This document shows positions 7,116-15,439 of a DNA stretch of 64,000 nucleotides, one piece after another (within the stretch, counting starts at the first letter, position 1; each line of letters opens with the position of its first letter). The position numbers were made by a program, and so were the translations under genes. Below the pieces are notes generated by a model, which saw only the letters and a program-made list of their open reading frames with translations, did no database searches and was not told where the DNA came from. Origin of the DNA: an uncultured Lachnospiraceae bacterium (lineage in GTDB: Bacteria; Bacillota; Clostridia; Lachnospirales; Lachnospiraceae); NCBI GenBank assembly GCA_947629385.1, contig CANRDO010000007.1, positions 1 to 64,000 of the forward strand, given 5' to 3'.

Positions 7116-7838
7116 ATGAAAAAGGCTAAAAGATCCAAAAAGATAAATGGTTTCTCGTTGTTTCTGCTGCTTACCGTAACGCTTGTCACTTTATTCGGCT
7201 CAGTGGTTCACGCGGATTACGATGACTGGATCCGCCCGACAAGCATCTCGGCGGTCGGCAAGAAGAGCCTGACCATGAAGGTCGGCGAGGAGAAAAAGCT
7301 CCGCGTTCTCATGAAACCGCTCTACGCGAACGACGACTTTCTCCGCTGGAAAATCGTTTCCGGCAAGAAATACGTGGGCTTCGACGACTATGACCGAAAT
7401 GACGACAGCATCGATATCATCGCAAAAAAAGCCGGCACCGCCAAGGTGCGCTGCTACATCAACGGAAAATCAAGTAAGAAGGTAACCTTCACAATCAAGG
7501 TAAAGAAGTCTTCCGGAAAGAAGAAAACCATCGCCGCAAAAGGAAGTACGACCAAATACGAGGAAGTTTACGATGATTTTGATCTTGAGGTGAGAAAACT
7601 CACTTCTGTCAGCAGCAAATACCTGAAGTGGACGATTGCAGATAAAAAAATCGTCGGTTTCGGATCATCCCTGACCAAGGGTCCCGAGGTGGATTTCCTC
7701 GCCAAAAAGACCGGCACTACCAAGATCACCTGCACGAACACCCAGACAAAGGAAAAGATCACCTTCACAGTAAAGGTCGTAAATCGCTACGAGGATTTCG
7801 ACGAGGACGATGACTTCTGGGAACACTACGACGACTAA
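7116..7838 (+). CDS. Secreted protein with two bacterial Ig-like domains
   Basis: 240 aa. The N-terminal basic stretch plus FSLFLLLTVTLVTLFGSVVHA reads as a signal peptide. The mature part holds two beta-sandwich-like repeats. The first begins TSISAVGKKSLTMKVGEEKK and ends VTFTIKV (about residues 43-128). The second is KKTIAAKGSTTKYEEVYDDF to ITFTVKV (about 135-228). This pattern matches Big_2-type Ig-like domains of surface proteins. The tail is very acidic (EDFDEDDDFWEHYDD). There is no sortase motif, so it is either secreted or held noncovalently. The gene has its own promoter and a strong GGAGGAAAG site and ends at a bidirectional terminator. Function unknown. Confidence 0.8.
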   Translation: MKKAKRSKKINGFSLFLLLTVTLVTLFGSVVHADYDDWIRPTSISAVGKKSLTMKVGEEKKLRVLMKPLYANDDFLRWKIVSGKKYVGFDDYDRNDDSIDIIAKKAGTAKVRCYINGKSSKKVTFTIKVKKSSGKKKTIAAKGSTTKYEEVYDDFDLEVRKLTSVSSKYLKWTIADKKIVGFGSSLTKGPEVDFLAKKTGTTKITCTNTQTKEKITFTVKVVNRYEDFDEDDDFWEHYDD

Positions 7839-7842
7839 GATG

Positions 7843-7880
7843 GAAAAAGGGCGCCGCTTACGCGACGCCCGAATTTTTGC
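7843..7880. terminator. Bidirectional terminator between the Ig-like gene and ftsZ
   Basis: A GGGCG...CGCCC hairpin with central GCCGC-TTAC-GCG pairing is flanked by A5 on the left and T5 on the right. It can therefore end both the plus-strand gene and the minus-strand ftsZ transcript. Confidence 0.8.
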
Positions 7881-7936
7881 ATTCACTTCTTATTCACTTC
7901 TCTACGCCCTCACAGGATATGTCCACCTGTCCAGGA

Positions 7937-9097
7937 TCAGCTTCTCTTGAGAAAATCCGGAATCTGGATATCCCTCTCCTGCACCTTGCTCTCCGGAGCG
8001 CGCAGCGATCCTGTCCCTACCGTCGGGGTGCGCAGCTGCACTGTCGGAGCCTTGTAGGACGGCGTGGTCTGTGACGCCTCTCCGCGAAGGAAGCTGAAAT
8101 CCGGCGCGGAGCTTCTGCGCGATGACTTCTCCTGCTTCTTGCCGCTGACATCCTCAAGTCCCGTCGCGATCACGGTGATGCTCGCCTCATCCGCGTATGT
8201 ATCGTCGTACATCGCGCCGAAGATAATGTTCGCGTTCTCGCCGGCCATCTCCTGTACATAGCTCGCCGCGTCGTTCGCGTCGATCAGGGAAATGTCGCCG
8301 GAAATATTGATGATCACATGCGTCGCACCCGCGATCGAGGTCTCAAGCAGCGGGCTGGAAACCGCCTGCTTCACTGCCTCGAGCGCCTTGTCGTCGCCCT
8401 TGGCCTGTCCGATACCGATATGAGCGATGCCCTTGTCGGTCATGACCGTCTGTACGTCCGCGAAATCGAGGTTGATCAGAGCCGGCAGATTGATCAGATC
8501 CGTGATGCCCTGCACCGCCTGCTGAAGCACCTCGTCCGCCTTCTTCAGCGCCTCCGGCATTGTGGTCCGGCGATCTACGATCTCAAGCAGCTTGTCGTTC
8601 GGAATGACGATCAGTGTATCTACGTTGTTCTTGAGCTTCTCAATGCCCATCAGGGCGTTATTCATACGTGTCTTGGCCTCAAAACGGAACGGCTTCGTCA
8701 CAACGCCTACCGTCAGGATACCCATCTCCTTCGCGATGCCCGCGACGATCGGAGCCGCACCTGTACCGGTACCGCCACCCATACCGCAGGTGACAAACAC
8801 CATGTCCGCGCCCTGGATCGCCTGGCGGATCTCCTCAGCGCTCTCCTCGGCTGCCTGCTGGCCTACCTCCGGCTTCGCGCCGGCGCCGAGACCCTTCGTG
8901 ACCTTCTCGCCGATCTGGATCGTGGTCGGAGCCTTGCACCGGAGCAGATCCTGCTTATCTGTGTTGATCCCGATAAACTCTACCCCTACGATCGTATCCT
9001 CAACCATTCGGCTGACCGCGTTGTTTCCTCCACCGCCGACGCCGATCACTATAATCTTCGCAGCAGATTCCGTTTCGTTTGACATAATCTCTAACAC
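7937..9097 (-). CDS. ftsZ: Cell division GTPase FtsZ
   Basis: 386 aa. The tubulin signature [10 protein letters not shown] lies near residue 110, [10 protein letters not shown] at the N-terminus, and [11 protein letters not shown] in the C-terminal domain. The conserved C-terminal peptide IPDFLKRS, which binds ZipA/FtsA/SepF-type partners in the family, ends the protein. FtsZ polymerises into the division ring. The GTG at 9097 is chosen because AAGGAGG lies seven bases upstream and the frame then begins MLEI as in relatives; the ORF itself stays open to 9145. It is the last gene of the division cluster and also has its own promoter at 9230-9258. Confidence 0.97.
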   Translation of the reverse strand: MLEIMSNETESAAKIIVIGVGGGGNNAVSRMVEDTIVGVEFIGINTDKQDLLRCKAPTTIQIGEKVTKGLGAGAKPEVGQQAAEESAEEIRQAIQGADMVFVTCGMGGGTGTGAAPIVAGIAKEMGILTVGVVTKPFRFEAKTRMNNALMGIEKLKNNVDTLIVIPNDKLLEIVDRRTTMPEALKKADEVLQQAVQGITDLINLPALINLDFADVQTVMTDKGIAHIGIGQAKGDDKALEAVKQAVSSPLLETSIAGATHVIINISGDISLIDANDAASYVQEMAGENANIIFGAMYDDTYADEASITVIATGLEDVSGKKQEKSSRRSSAPDFSFLRGEASQTTPSYKAPTVQLRTPTVGTGSLRAPESKVQERDIQIPDFLKRS

Positions 9098-9229
9098 CGT
9101 GTTTCCTCCTTTTCGTACCGGGCAAACCCCTCTTCGAAACAGCATTTCTCGGGGATACCCTATTTATACTTCCCCTTTATCCCGGCGGCATACTTGCAGA
9201 CTTCCCCACTATTCCACCGTACTGCCTTT

Positions 9230-9258
9230 ATAATATAGGTTCTCGCAGAATTTATCAA
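9230..9258 (-). promoter_or_regulatory. Promoter upstream of ftsZ
   Basis: On the minus strand there is TTGATA (9253-9258), a 17-base spacer and TATTAT (9230-9235), in the 199-base gap between ftsQ and ftsZ. It allows ftsZ expression separate from the upstream cluster. Confidence 0.6.
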
Positions 9259-9296
9259 GTCCCATTTTCAAAATAATAGTATCTTTTTATAAAAAG

Positions 9297-10400
9297 TTAC
9301 GGCTGGATCCACTCTCCGGTCGAGGAATCGTATTCATTCATATACGCGTCCACGACATTTCCGTTCTCATTGACCGTGACGCCCGGTACCGGATTGCCAT
9401 ACTCGTCGACGACCGTACCGTTCTCGACATGGACGTTATAAACCAACGTTCCTGAGGAATTAAAGACCATCGGATAGACCGTGCCGCCTCCGTTTTCGTC
9501 GGCTTGTCCATCCTCGCCGGCCTGACCATCCGCGGAATTCTCTCCGTCTGCGGCCTGTCCATCCCCGGATCCCTCTCCGCCTGCAGCCTGTCCATCCTCG
9601 CCGGAGGTATCATCCCCAGCGTTTTCTCCTGAACCTGAATCTCCGTCTCCACTCTGCGATTCATCTGCCGCATCAGACGGCGTGAACGGCACCTGTTCAT
9701 TGCGCCCGGTAAAGCCTTCCAGGTGAAGTGTTCCGCTCTGCCCGTCCAGACGGGGGAGAATTTTCGCAAGATTCGCGATCTTCTCTTCCAGATATTCATC
9801 CTGTCCAAGCTGTATCTCAATATTGCTTGCAAAAACCGTGATCTCCATATTTTCGCCAAAACGAATCTCATCGGCGACCACAGCTTGATAGGACAGAAGC
9901 TGTGTCAGGCTGAGAATGGTTCGAAGCTGGGCGCTGCTCTGCGCAGGAAGCTTCTGATAGATCAAAGGATCTTCCATGGCTACCCCCGTGACAATCGGGA
10001 TTCCGTCATAGGTATGGTCCGTGATCTCGATCACGGTTCCCTCCTGGTCAATATAGACACAGCCTCCCTTGTCAAAATATGCCACCGGCTTCTTCTCTGT
10101 CACGTGCACATCGATCTGCAACGGTGACTTCAGCTGCACATGCAAAGATTCCAGATACGGCATGCCGGACGGCACTTTTCCATCCCTGTATTTCCACAGC
10201 ATATATACGGTGTTCTTCATAAAAACATCGTCGAGTATCCCCGCGGAAATCTCCTCGGCAGAGTGATGATCATTGCCGTACACCTGTATTTTCCTGACTC
10301 GGAACAAAAGGATAAAAATCAGCAAAAGCACAAGCACAGTCAGCGCAGCCGCTGCTTTCGCAATTCTCACCTTTCTTCTCGTTCGTTTGTTCTGTGCCAT
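9297..10400 (-). CDS. ftsQ: Cell division protein FtsQ/DivIB with acidic linker and C-terminal motif
   Basis: 367 aa. A short basic cytoplasmic tail is followed by one membrane segment (ALTVLVLLLIFILLF, about residues 18-35). A POTRA-like region (VRKIQVYGNDHHSAEEI) and the FtsQ beta domain follow. About residues 235-310 are a low-complexity Asp/Gly/Glu/Ala linker built from GDGQAAGGE-like repeats. The last 43 residues hold a motif also found at the C-terminus of the class B PBP at 17351-19642. DivIB/FtsQ links FtsL and the division PBP in the divisome. The ATG at 10400 follows GGGGGAAGAA. The gene begins 34 bases after the murA stop. Confidence 0.88.
   Translation of the reverse strand: MAQNKRTRRKVRIAKAAAALTVLVLLLIFILLFRVRKIQVYGNDHHSAEEISAGILDDVFMKNTVYMLWKYRDGKVPSGMPYLESLHVQLKSPLQIDVHVTEKKPVAYFDKGGCVYIDQEGTVIEITDHTYDGIPIVTGVAMEDPLIYQKLPAQSSAQLRTILSLTQLLSYQAVVADEIRFGENMEITVFASNIEIQLGQDEYLEEKIANLAKILPRLDGQSGTLHLEGFTGRNEQVPFTPSDAADESQSGDGDSGSGENAGDDTSGEDGQAAGGEGSGDGQAADGENSADGQAGEDGQADENGGGTVYPMVFNSSGTLVYNVHVENGTVVDEYGNPVPGVTVNENGNVVDAYMNEYDSSTGEWIQP
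9336..9428 (-). other. C-terminal motif shared with the class B PBP (FtsQ copy)
   Basis: These bases encode the FtsQ stretch from VENGTVVDEYGNP to VDAYMN. It is the gapless counterpart of the PBP motif at 17525-17617. It follows the low-complexity linker and so is probably a separate extracellular module. Confidence 0.8.
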
Positions 10401-10434
10401 TTCTTCCCCCGTATCTTTTAGAACCTTGCCTGAT

Positions 10435-11712
10435 TTATCCGTTATCGCTCCACCGGATCTCTGCCCCGAGCGCGCGCAGATCCCGGCAAATATCCTCATA
10501 TCCTCGCTCGATATAACCTGTATTTCGAATCACGGAGGTCCCATCCGCCTGAAGCGCGGCGATCACCAGCGCCGCCCCTCCGCGCAGATCCGGCGCCGCC
10601 AGACCGGCCGGCACGAGCGCCGGGACTCCCTTTACTACTGCGCATCTGCCCTCCGCACAAATCCTTGCTCCCATCTTTTGCAGCTCAGGTATCGTCCGGA
10701 ACCTGTTTTCAAATATCGTCTCACAGATTTGGCTTTCCCCCCGTGCGCGACACAATACCGCCATCAGGGGCGACTGCAGATCGGTCGGAAAGCCGGGATA
10801 TGGCGCTGTCTCCAGATAAGGAAGGGCACGAAGCGGCCGCTCGGCATTGACCTCAATGCGATCCTCTCCGCAGATCGTCGAAACCCCCATGTCGTGAAAA
10901 ACCGTTGTCAAAGCATTCAGCTCCTGACACGGAAAGTCGCTGATCGCAACCTGTCCTCTCGTGGCGACTGCCGCGAGCAGATAGGTCCCGGCAACAATCC
11001 GGTCCGGCTTCATGCGGTAGCGCACCGCGCCGAGCCTTCTGCCGCCCAGGATACGCAAATCCCCCTCCGGCGTGCGGCTGATCTGCGCGCCTCGCCTTCG
11101 CAAAAACTCGCAGAGCTCATCGATCTCCGGCTCTCTCGCCGCATGGAAAATGGTCGTCTCCCCCTGTGCCGGCACAGAGGCCAGAATCGCGTTCTCGGTC
11201 GCACCGACGCTCGGCATGCCCAGGTACACCTGCCCGCCCCGCAGATCGGCTGCGTCCGCTGTGATTTTCTCTTCCAGATAAAACCTCGCGCCGAGCTGTC
11301 GAAGCGCCGCGATATGCTGATCGATCGGCCGCTCCCCGATCGCGCAGCCTCCCGGAAGCGGCAGCACGGCTTTTCCCATTCTTCCGAGCAGGGCCCCCAG
11401 GAACAGGACAGAGGAACGGATCCTCGCCGCCTCCTCCCCGCCCGTCTCAAATGTGCTGACGCCTGACGCATCAATCTGAACAGTGTTGCCTGCGCACTGT
11501 ATCTGACATCCCAGATGTCGCATGATCTCCAACGTATCTGCCACATCCTTAATCTGCGGACAATTCTCTATAACACAGACTCCCTCTCCCAGTATGCAGG
11601 CCGCCAGTATCGGCAGCACCGCGTTTTTGGAACCCTGTATACGAATCTCGCCGTGCAGAGGCACGCCTCCCGTAATCTCAAGACTGCCCAAATCCATCCC
11701 CCGGCTTTCCAT
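10435..11712 (-). CDS. murA: UDP-N-acetylglucosamine 1-carboxyvinyltransferase (MurA)
   Basis: 425 aa, a normal MurA length. GSKNAVLPILAACIL near the N-terminus and PGGCAIGERPIDQH with the PEP-binding catalytic cysteine identify it. RPDRIVAGTYL-type MKPDRIVAGTYLLAA and YPGFPTDLQSPLMAVL follow. It adds enolpyruvate to UDP-GlcNAc, the first committed step of peptidoglycan synthesis. The start at 11712 (MESRG...) or the ATG at 11697 (MDLGS...) both fit family length; the site GGAG lies about 13 bases before 11712. An open frame extends to 11835 but is not protein-like. It sits where murG is often found. Confidence 0.93.
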   Translation of the reverse strand: MESRGMDLGSLEITGGVPLHGEIRIQGSKNAVLPILAACILGEGVCVIENCPQIKDVADTLEIMRHLGCQIQCAGNTVQIDASGVSTFETGGEEAARIRSSVLFLGALLGRMGKAVLPLPGGCAIGERPIDQHIAALRQLGARFYLEEKITADAADLRGGQVYLGMPSVGATENAILASVPAQGETTIFHAAREPEIDELCEFLRRRGAQISRTPEGDLRILGGRRLGAVRYRMKPDRIVAGTYLLAAVATRGQVAISDFPCQELNALTTVFHDMGVSTICGEDRIEVNAERPLRALPYLETAPYPGFPTDLQSPLMAVLCRARGESQICETIFENRFRTIPELQKMGARICAEGRCAVVKGVPALVPAGLAAPDLRGGAALVIAALQADGTSVIRNTGYIERGYEDICRDLRALGAEIRWSDNG

Positions 11713-11872
11713 TCCGCCGGAAGCGCTCCCACGCCCCGCCGGACACCATATACCCCAGTATATGCCGGAGAATGACTTTCTGTGACTCGCAGGCAGGTCG
11801 GCCGACTCATCATCCGGTGCTTGCGTGCAGGCCAACTACTGTGTCATTGCGAGACTTACCGAGCCTTTGTTG

Positions 11873-12952
11873 TCAGGTCCTGCGATAGCGACTCACAGAG
11901 AGGGCAAGCCCCATCTCCGAGAGCAGGAAAAGCACCGAAGTGCCGCCATAGCTGATAAACGGCAGCGTGATCCCCGTGTTTGGAATCGTATTCGTGACCA
12001 CCGCGATATTCAGGATGACCTGGATCGCGATGTGCCCCATGATCCCGGCCACGATCAGCGAACCGAACAAATCCGGAGCGTGTGTGGCGATCACCATAAA
12101 ACGCCACAGAAGAAGCAAAAACAGAAGCATCAAAAGGAGCGCTCCGAAGAGTCCCAGCTCCTCACAGATGACCGAAAATATCATATCATTCTGGGCTTCC
12201 GGCACGAAGCCGAGCTTTTGAAGGCTGTTGCCTAAGCCCCGTCCGAACAGCCCGCCGGAGCCGATTGCATACAGCCCCTGCAGCGTCTGAAATCCTTTCT
12301 CATAAAGCTCCGGATTTCGCCAGATCGCCAGCCGTTCCAGACGGTACGACTCCAGGCTGAGGAATATCCCAAGGAATCCGCTTCCCGCCAAAAGGATCCA
12401 CAGAAAAGGCAGGTATTTCGGATTCGAGATAAAAATCATCAGTACGGCAATCCCGAGGATAATGACAGCCGTGCTTAAGTTGTTTGTGCCCACCAGTCCC
12501 ACAATCGGAAGAACCATAAGCATCACGGCCGCGATCATCCGGCCGCTCTTTTTTCGATCCATGCGGCTGACAAAGCCCGCCAGGAGCAAAATCACCGCCG
12601 GCTTCGCGTATTCCGCCGGCTGAAACGACAGCGGTCCGATCGACAGCCAGCGCCTGGAGCCATTGTACGCATCGCCGAACAGCAGCACCGCCCCGGATAA
12701 CGCGAGCGATATCAGATAGGCCGGCACCGACAGCTTCAGAAGTGCGTGATAATCCATGCAGGATACCCCGTACATCGCCGCCAGTCCCAACGCCAGCGCA
12801 AAAAGCTGCTTCTTAAAGTAGTATGCGGAGTCCCCGAAACGCACCCGGCCGTTGTACGCGCTCATGCTGTAGAGCACAACCATGCCGAACACTGTCAGGA
12901 ACAGAACAGCCGCAAGCAGAAAACCGTCCGGTTTCCCCTGTTTCGCGCGCAT
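11873..12952 (-). CDS. FtsW/SpoVE-type SEDS glycosyltransferase
   Basis: 359 aa with about ten membrane segments. SEDS motifs are present: NGSRRWLSIGPLSFQPAEYA, GLFGRGLGNSLQKLGFVPEA, QNDMIFSVICEELG and TGITLPFISYGGTS. Proteins of this family polymerise lipid II with a class B PBP partner. Its position between murD and murA in the division cluster fits FtsW or the sporulation paralogue SpoVE, which sequence alone does not separate. It follows murD by 11 bases. Confidence 0.92.
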   Translation of the reverse strand: MRAKQGKPDGFLLAAVLFLTVFGMVVLYSMSAYNGRVRFGDSAYYFKKQLFALALGLAAMYGVSCMDYHALLKLSVPAYLISLALSGAVLLFGDAYNGSRRWLSIGPLSFQPAEYAKPAVILLLAGFVSRMDRKKSGRMIAAVMLMVLPIVGLVGTNNLSTAVIILGIAVLMIFISNPKYLPFLWILLAGSGFLGIFLSLESYRLERLAIWRNPELYEKGFQTLQGLYAIGSGGLFGRGLGNSLQKLGFVPEAQNDMIFSVICEELGLFGALLLMLLFLLLLWRFMVIATHAPDLFGSLIVAGIMGHIAIQVILNIAVVTNTIPNTGITLPFISYGGTSVLFLLSEMGLALSVSRYRRT

Positions 12953-12963
12953 ACATCCACTTC

Positions 12964-14346
12964 CTATGCCAGTTGGTTTACCAGTTCCTTAAAGCGCCTG
13001 CCCCGCACCTCGTAGTTCGGGAACATGCCCCAGCTCGCGCAGGCCGGCGACAGCAAAACGGCGTCTCCGCTCACCGCCCGGTCCGCACAGACCTGTACGG
13101 CCTCCTCCAGCGAATCTGCAAGGATGATATCCCCGAAGCCGCATTCTCTGGCCGTTTGCGCGATCTTCTCTCTCGTCTGTCCTATCAGCACCAGATATTT
13201 TACCTTTCCGTCAAACGCCCGTATCCACTCCTCATAGGAGGAATTCTTGTCGTAACCTCCGCCGATCAGCAGCGTCGGGCGGTCCATCGCCTGAATGCCC
13301 TTGATCGCCGCGTCGGGGTTCGTCCCCTTGGAATCATTGTAGTAGACGACTCCGCGGTGCTCCCTCACAAACTCGATGCGGTGCTCGACCGCCTTGAATT
13401 CACAGATCACCCTGCGGACGATATCCGTGGGAACTCCGTACGCGAGCGCCATCGCGGCGGCAGCCATCACATTCTCGTAATTATGCCGCCCCACCAGATT
13501 CAGCTCCCGCACGGAGCACAGGCGGATCCGCTGCCCCGCCCTGTCATATATGATATCCTCTTTTTCTAGATAAATTCCCTCTTCCAGTGTATGCAGACTG
13601 CTGAAGTATATAACCCCTGTCTTCAGGCTTTTTCCGAATTCGCGCAAAATCTCGTCCTCGTAGTTGAGCACGCAGACATCATTCGCTCCCTGGTTTTTCG
13701 TGATCAGCTCCTTGACCCTTATGTACTCCTCCATCGTGTGGTGACGGTTCAGATGATCCGGTGTGATGTTCAGGATCGCGCTCACTCTCGGCGCGAAGGT
13801 CTCGATTGTCTCGAGCTGGAAGCTGCTGATCTCTGCCACCGTGACCGCCTGCTCTGTCATCTGCGATACGACGCCCGTGTAGGACGTCCCGATATTGCCG
13901 ACCACGTACACCTCGTCTTTGTACGCGCGCATGATCTCGCCCAGAAGACTGGTCGTCGTCGTCTTGCCGTTCGTCCCCGTGACCGCCAGCACTTCTCCTT
14001 TTCCGCACTCCCAGGCCAGCTCAACCTCGCCCCAGATGCGGATTCCCGCCAGGCGGAATTTCCCCACAAGAGGCAGATCTGTCGGCACCCCGGGACTTAA
14101 GATCACAAGGGAAAGCCGGCCGATCAGCTCCTCCCCAAGCTCCCCGAGCACAATACGCAGTCCGTCTCGCGACAGCTTTGCGCCCGCCTCCTCAAGCTTT
14201 CCGCGAAGCTCCGCCTCGTCGAGCTCCCCGTTGCCGTCATACCAGATGATATCCGCGCCCTGCTCGGCCAGAAGCTTCACCGCGCCGACGCCGCTGATCC
14301 CGGCCCCGAAAACCAGAACCTTTTTCCCTTTGAAGTCCATCGTCAT
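12964..14346 (-). CDS. murD: UDP-N-acetylmuramoylalanine-D-glutamate ligase
   Basis: 460 aa Mur ligase. An N-terminal Rossmann-like FGAGISGVGAVKLL is followed by the ATP loop TGTNGKTTTTSLLGEI (about residues 118-133). NITPDHLNRH and YNDSKGTNPDA complete the Mur ligase signature. It adds D-glutamate to UDP-MurNAc-L-Ala in the cytoplasm. Two starts are possible, ATG 14346 (MTMDFKG) and ATG 14340 (MDFKG), each with a purine-rich site; the longer is given. It sits 81 bases after mraY. Confidence 0.95.
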   Translation of the reverse strand: MTMDFKGKKVLVFGAGISGVGAVKLLAEQGADIIWYDGNGELDEAELRGKLEEAGAKLSRDGLRIVLGELGEELIGRLSLVILSPGVPTDLPLVGKFRLAGIRIWGEVELAWECGKGEVLAVTGTNGKTTTTSLLGEIMRAYKDEVYVVGNIGTSYTGVVSQMTEQAVTVAEISSFQLETIETFAPRVSAILNITPDHLNRHHTMEEYIRVKELITKNQGANDVCVLNYEDEILREFGKSLKTGVIYFSSLHTLEEGIYLEKEDIIYDRAGQRIRLCSVRELNLVGRHNYENVMAAAAMALAYGVPTDIVRRVICEFKAVEHRIEFVREHRGVVYYNDSKGTNPDAAIKGIQAMDRPTLLIGGGYDKNSSYEEWIRAFDGKVKYLVLIGQTREKIAQTARECGFGDIILADSLEEAVQVCADRAVSGDAVLLSPACASWGMFPNYEVRGRRFKELVNQLA

Positions 14347-14427
14347 CCTCTTTCCTTTTTCTCCCGGCTCATCGCCGCACATTTTTCTTTCATCTGCCAG
14401 GCCTCCCACAAGCCCGGATAGCCTGCG

Positions 14428-15402
14428 TCACCCGATTCCGGCCAGACCGATCAGGCACAAAAACGCTGTGATCACGGTAAACACCGTCACAACGCGCGTC
14501 TCCGACCAGCCGCACAGCTCAAAATGATGATGGATCGGCGCCATCTTGAATATCCGCTTGCCGCCGGTCTTTTTGAAATAGGTCACCTGTATGATGACCG
14601 AAAGCACCTCCACGAGGTAGATCAGACCAACGATCATGATAAAAATCGGCATTTTCATCATATAGGCGGAGCCTGCCACAAAACCGCCGAGCGCCAGGGA
14701 GCCCGTGTCCCCCATAAACACCTTCGCCGGATAGACGTTGAAAAGCAGAAAGCCAAGAAGCGCTCCGGTCACGGCCGCCGTCAGCGGCTGGATCCCGCCG
14801 CCCAGAATCAGGGACGCAACCGTGTAGAACACCGCAACCATCGTCGTGACGCCGGTCGCAAGACCATCGAGTCCGTCGGTGAAGTTCACGCCGTTGACTG
14901 TGCCGATGATCGCAAAGTAGGCCAGCGGGATCGCGACGATATGCATCACATTTCCCGAGATCACCTTTCCTCCCGAAAACGGGATCAGAAGATCCAGACA
15001 GGACTTATCCATAAACCAGATATACGCGAGGAAGATTGTCGTCACGATGATCTGCCCGAGCATCTTCTGCTTCGGGTACAGCCCGTCAGACCGCCGCAGC
15101 ACTACCTTCAGATAATCGTCAAGAAAACCGATGATCCCGAAACCGACCAGCAGAAACAGCACCGGGACGACACGCGGAAAGCGTCTGATATAAAAGAGAG
15201 CGGTCACCGCGACACTGATCAGTATGATCAGGCCGCCCATCGTCGGAGTACCCGCCTTTTTCAGATGGGACTTCACCCCCTCCTCGCGCTCCGTCTGCCC
15301 GACCTTCAGCTTTTGAAGAAACGGGATCACAAACGGGCTGAGGGCCACGCTGATCGCAAATGCCAGAAATAACGGAATCAATACATCCTGATTTAATATC
15401 AT
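14428..15402 (-). CDS. mraY: Phospho-N-acetylmuramoyl-pentapeptide transferase
   Basis: 324 aa, about ten membrane segments. Diagnostic motifs are KAGTPTMGGL, FLDDYLK with the catalytic aspartates, NGVNFTDGLDGLATG and PIHHHFELCGWSE. It transfers phospho-MurNAc-pentapeptide to undecaprenyl phosphate, making lipid I. The ATG at 15402 has GAGG six bases upstream. It lies 37 bases after the SpoVD-like PBP gene in the same operon. Confidence 0.97.
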   Translation of the reverse strand: MILNQDVLIPLFLAFAISVALSPFVIPFLQKLKVGQTEREEGVKSHLKKAGTPTMGGLIILISVAVTALFYIRRFPRVVPVLFLLVGFGIIGFLDDYLKVVLRRSDGLYPKQKMLGQIIVTTIFLAYIWFMDKSCLDLLIPFSGGKVISGNVMHIVAIPLAYFAIIGTVNGVNFTDGLDGLATGVTTMVAVFYTVASLILGGGIQPLTAAVTGALLGFLLFNVYPAKVFMGDTGSLALGGFVAGSAYMMKMPIFIMIVGLIYLVEVLSVIIQVTYFKKTGGKRIFKMAPIHHHFELCGWSETRVVTVFTVITAFLCLIGLAGIG

Positions 15403-15439
15403 CACACACCTCGTTCTCTCTATCTTTTGTTATGTTTCC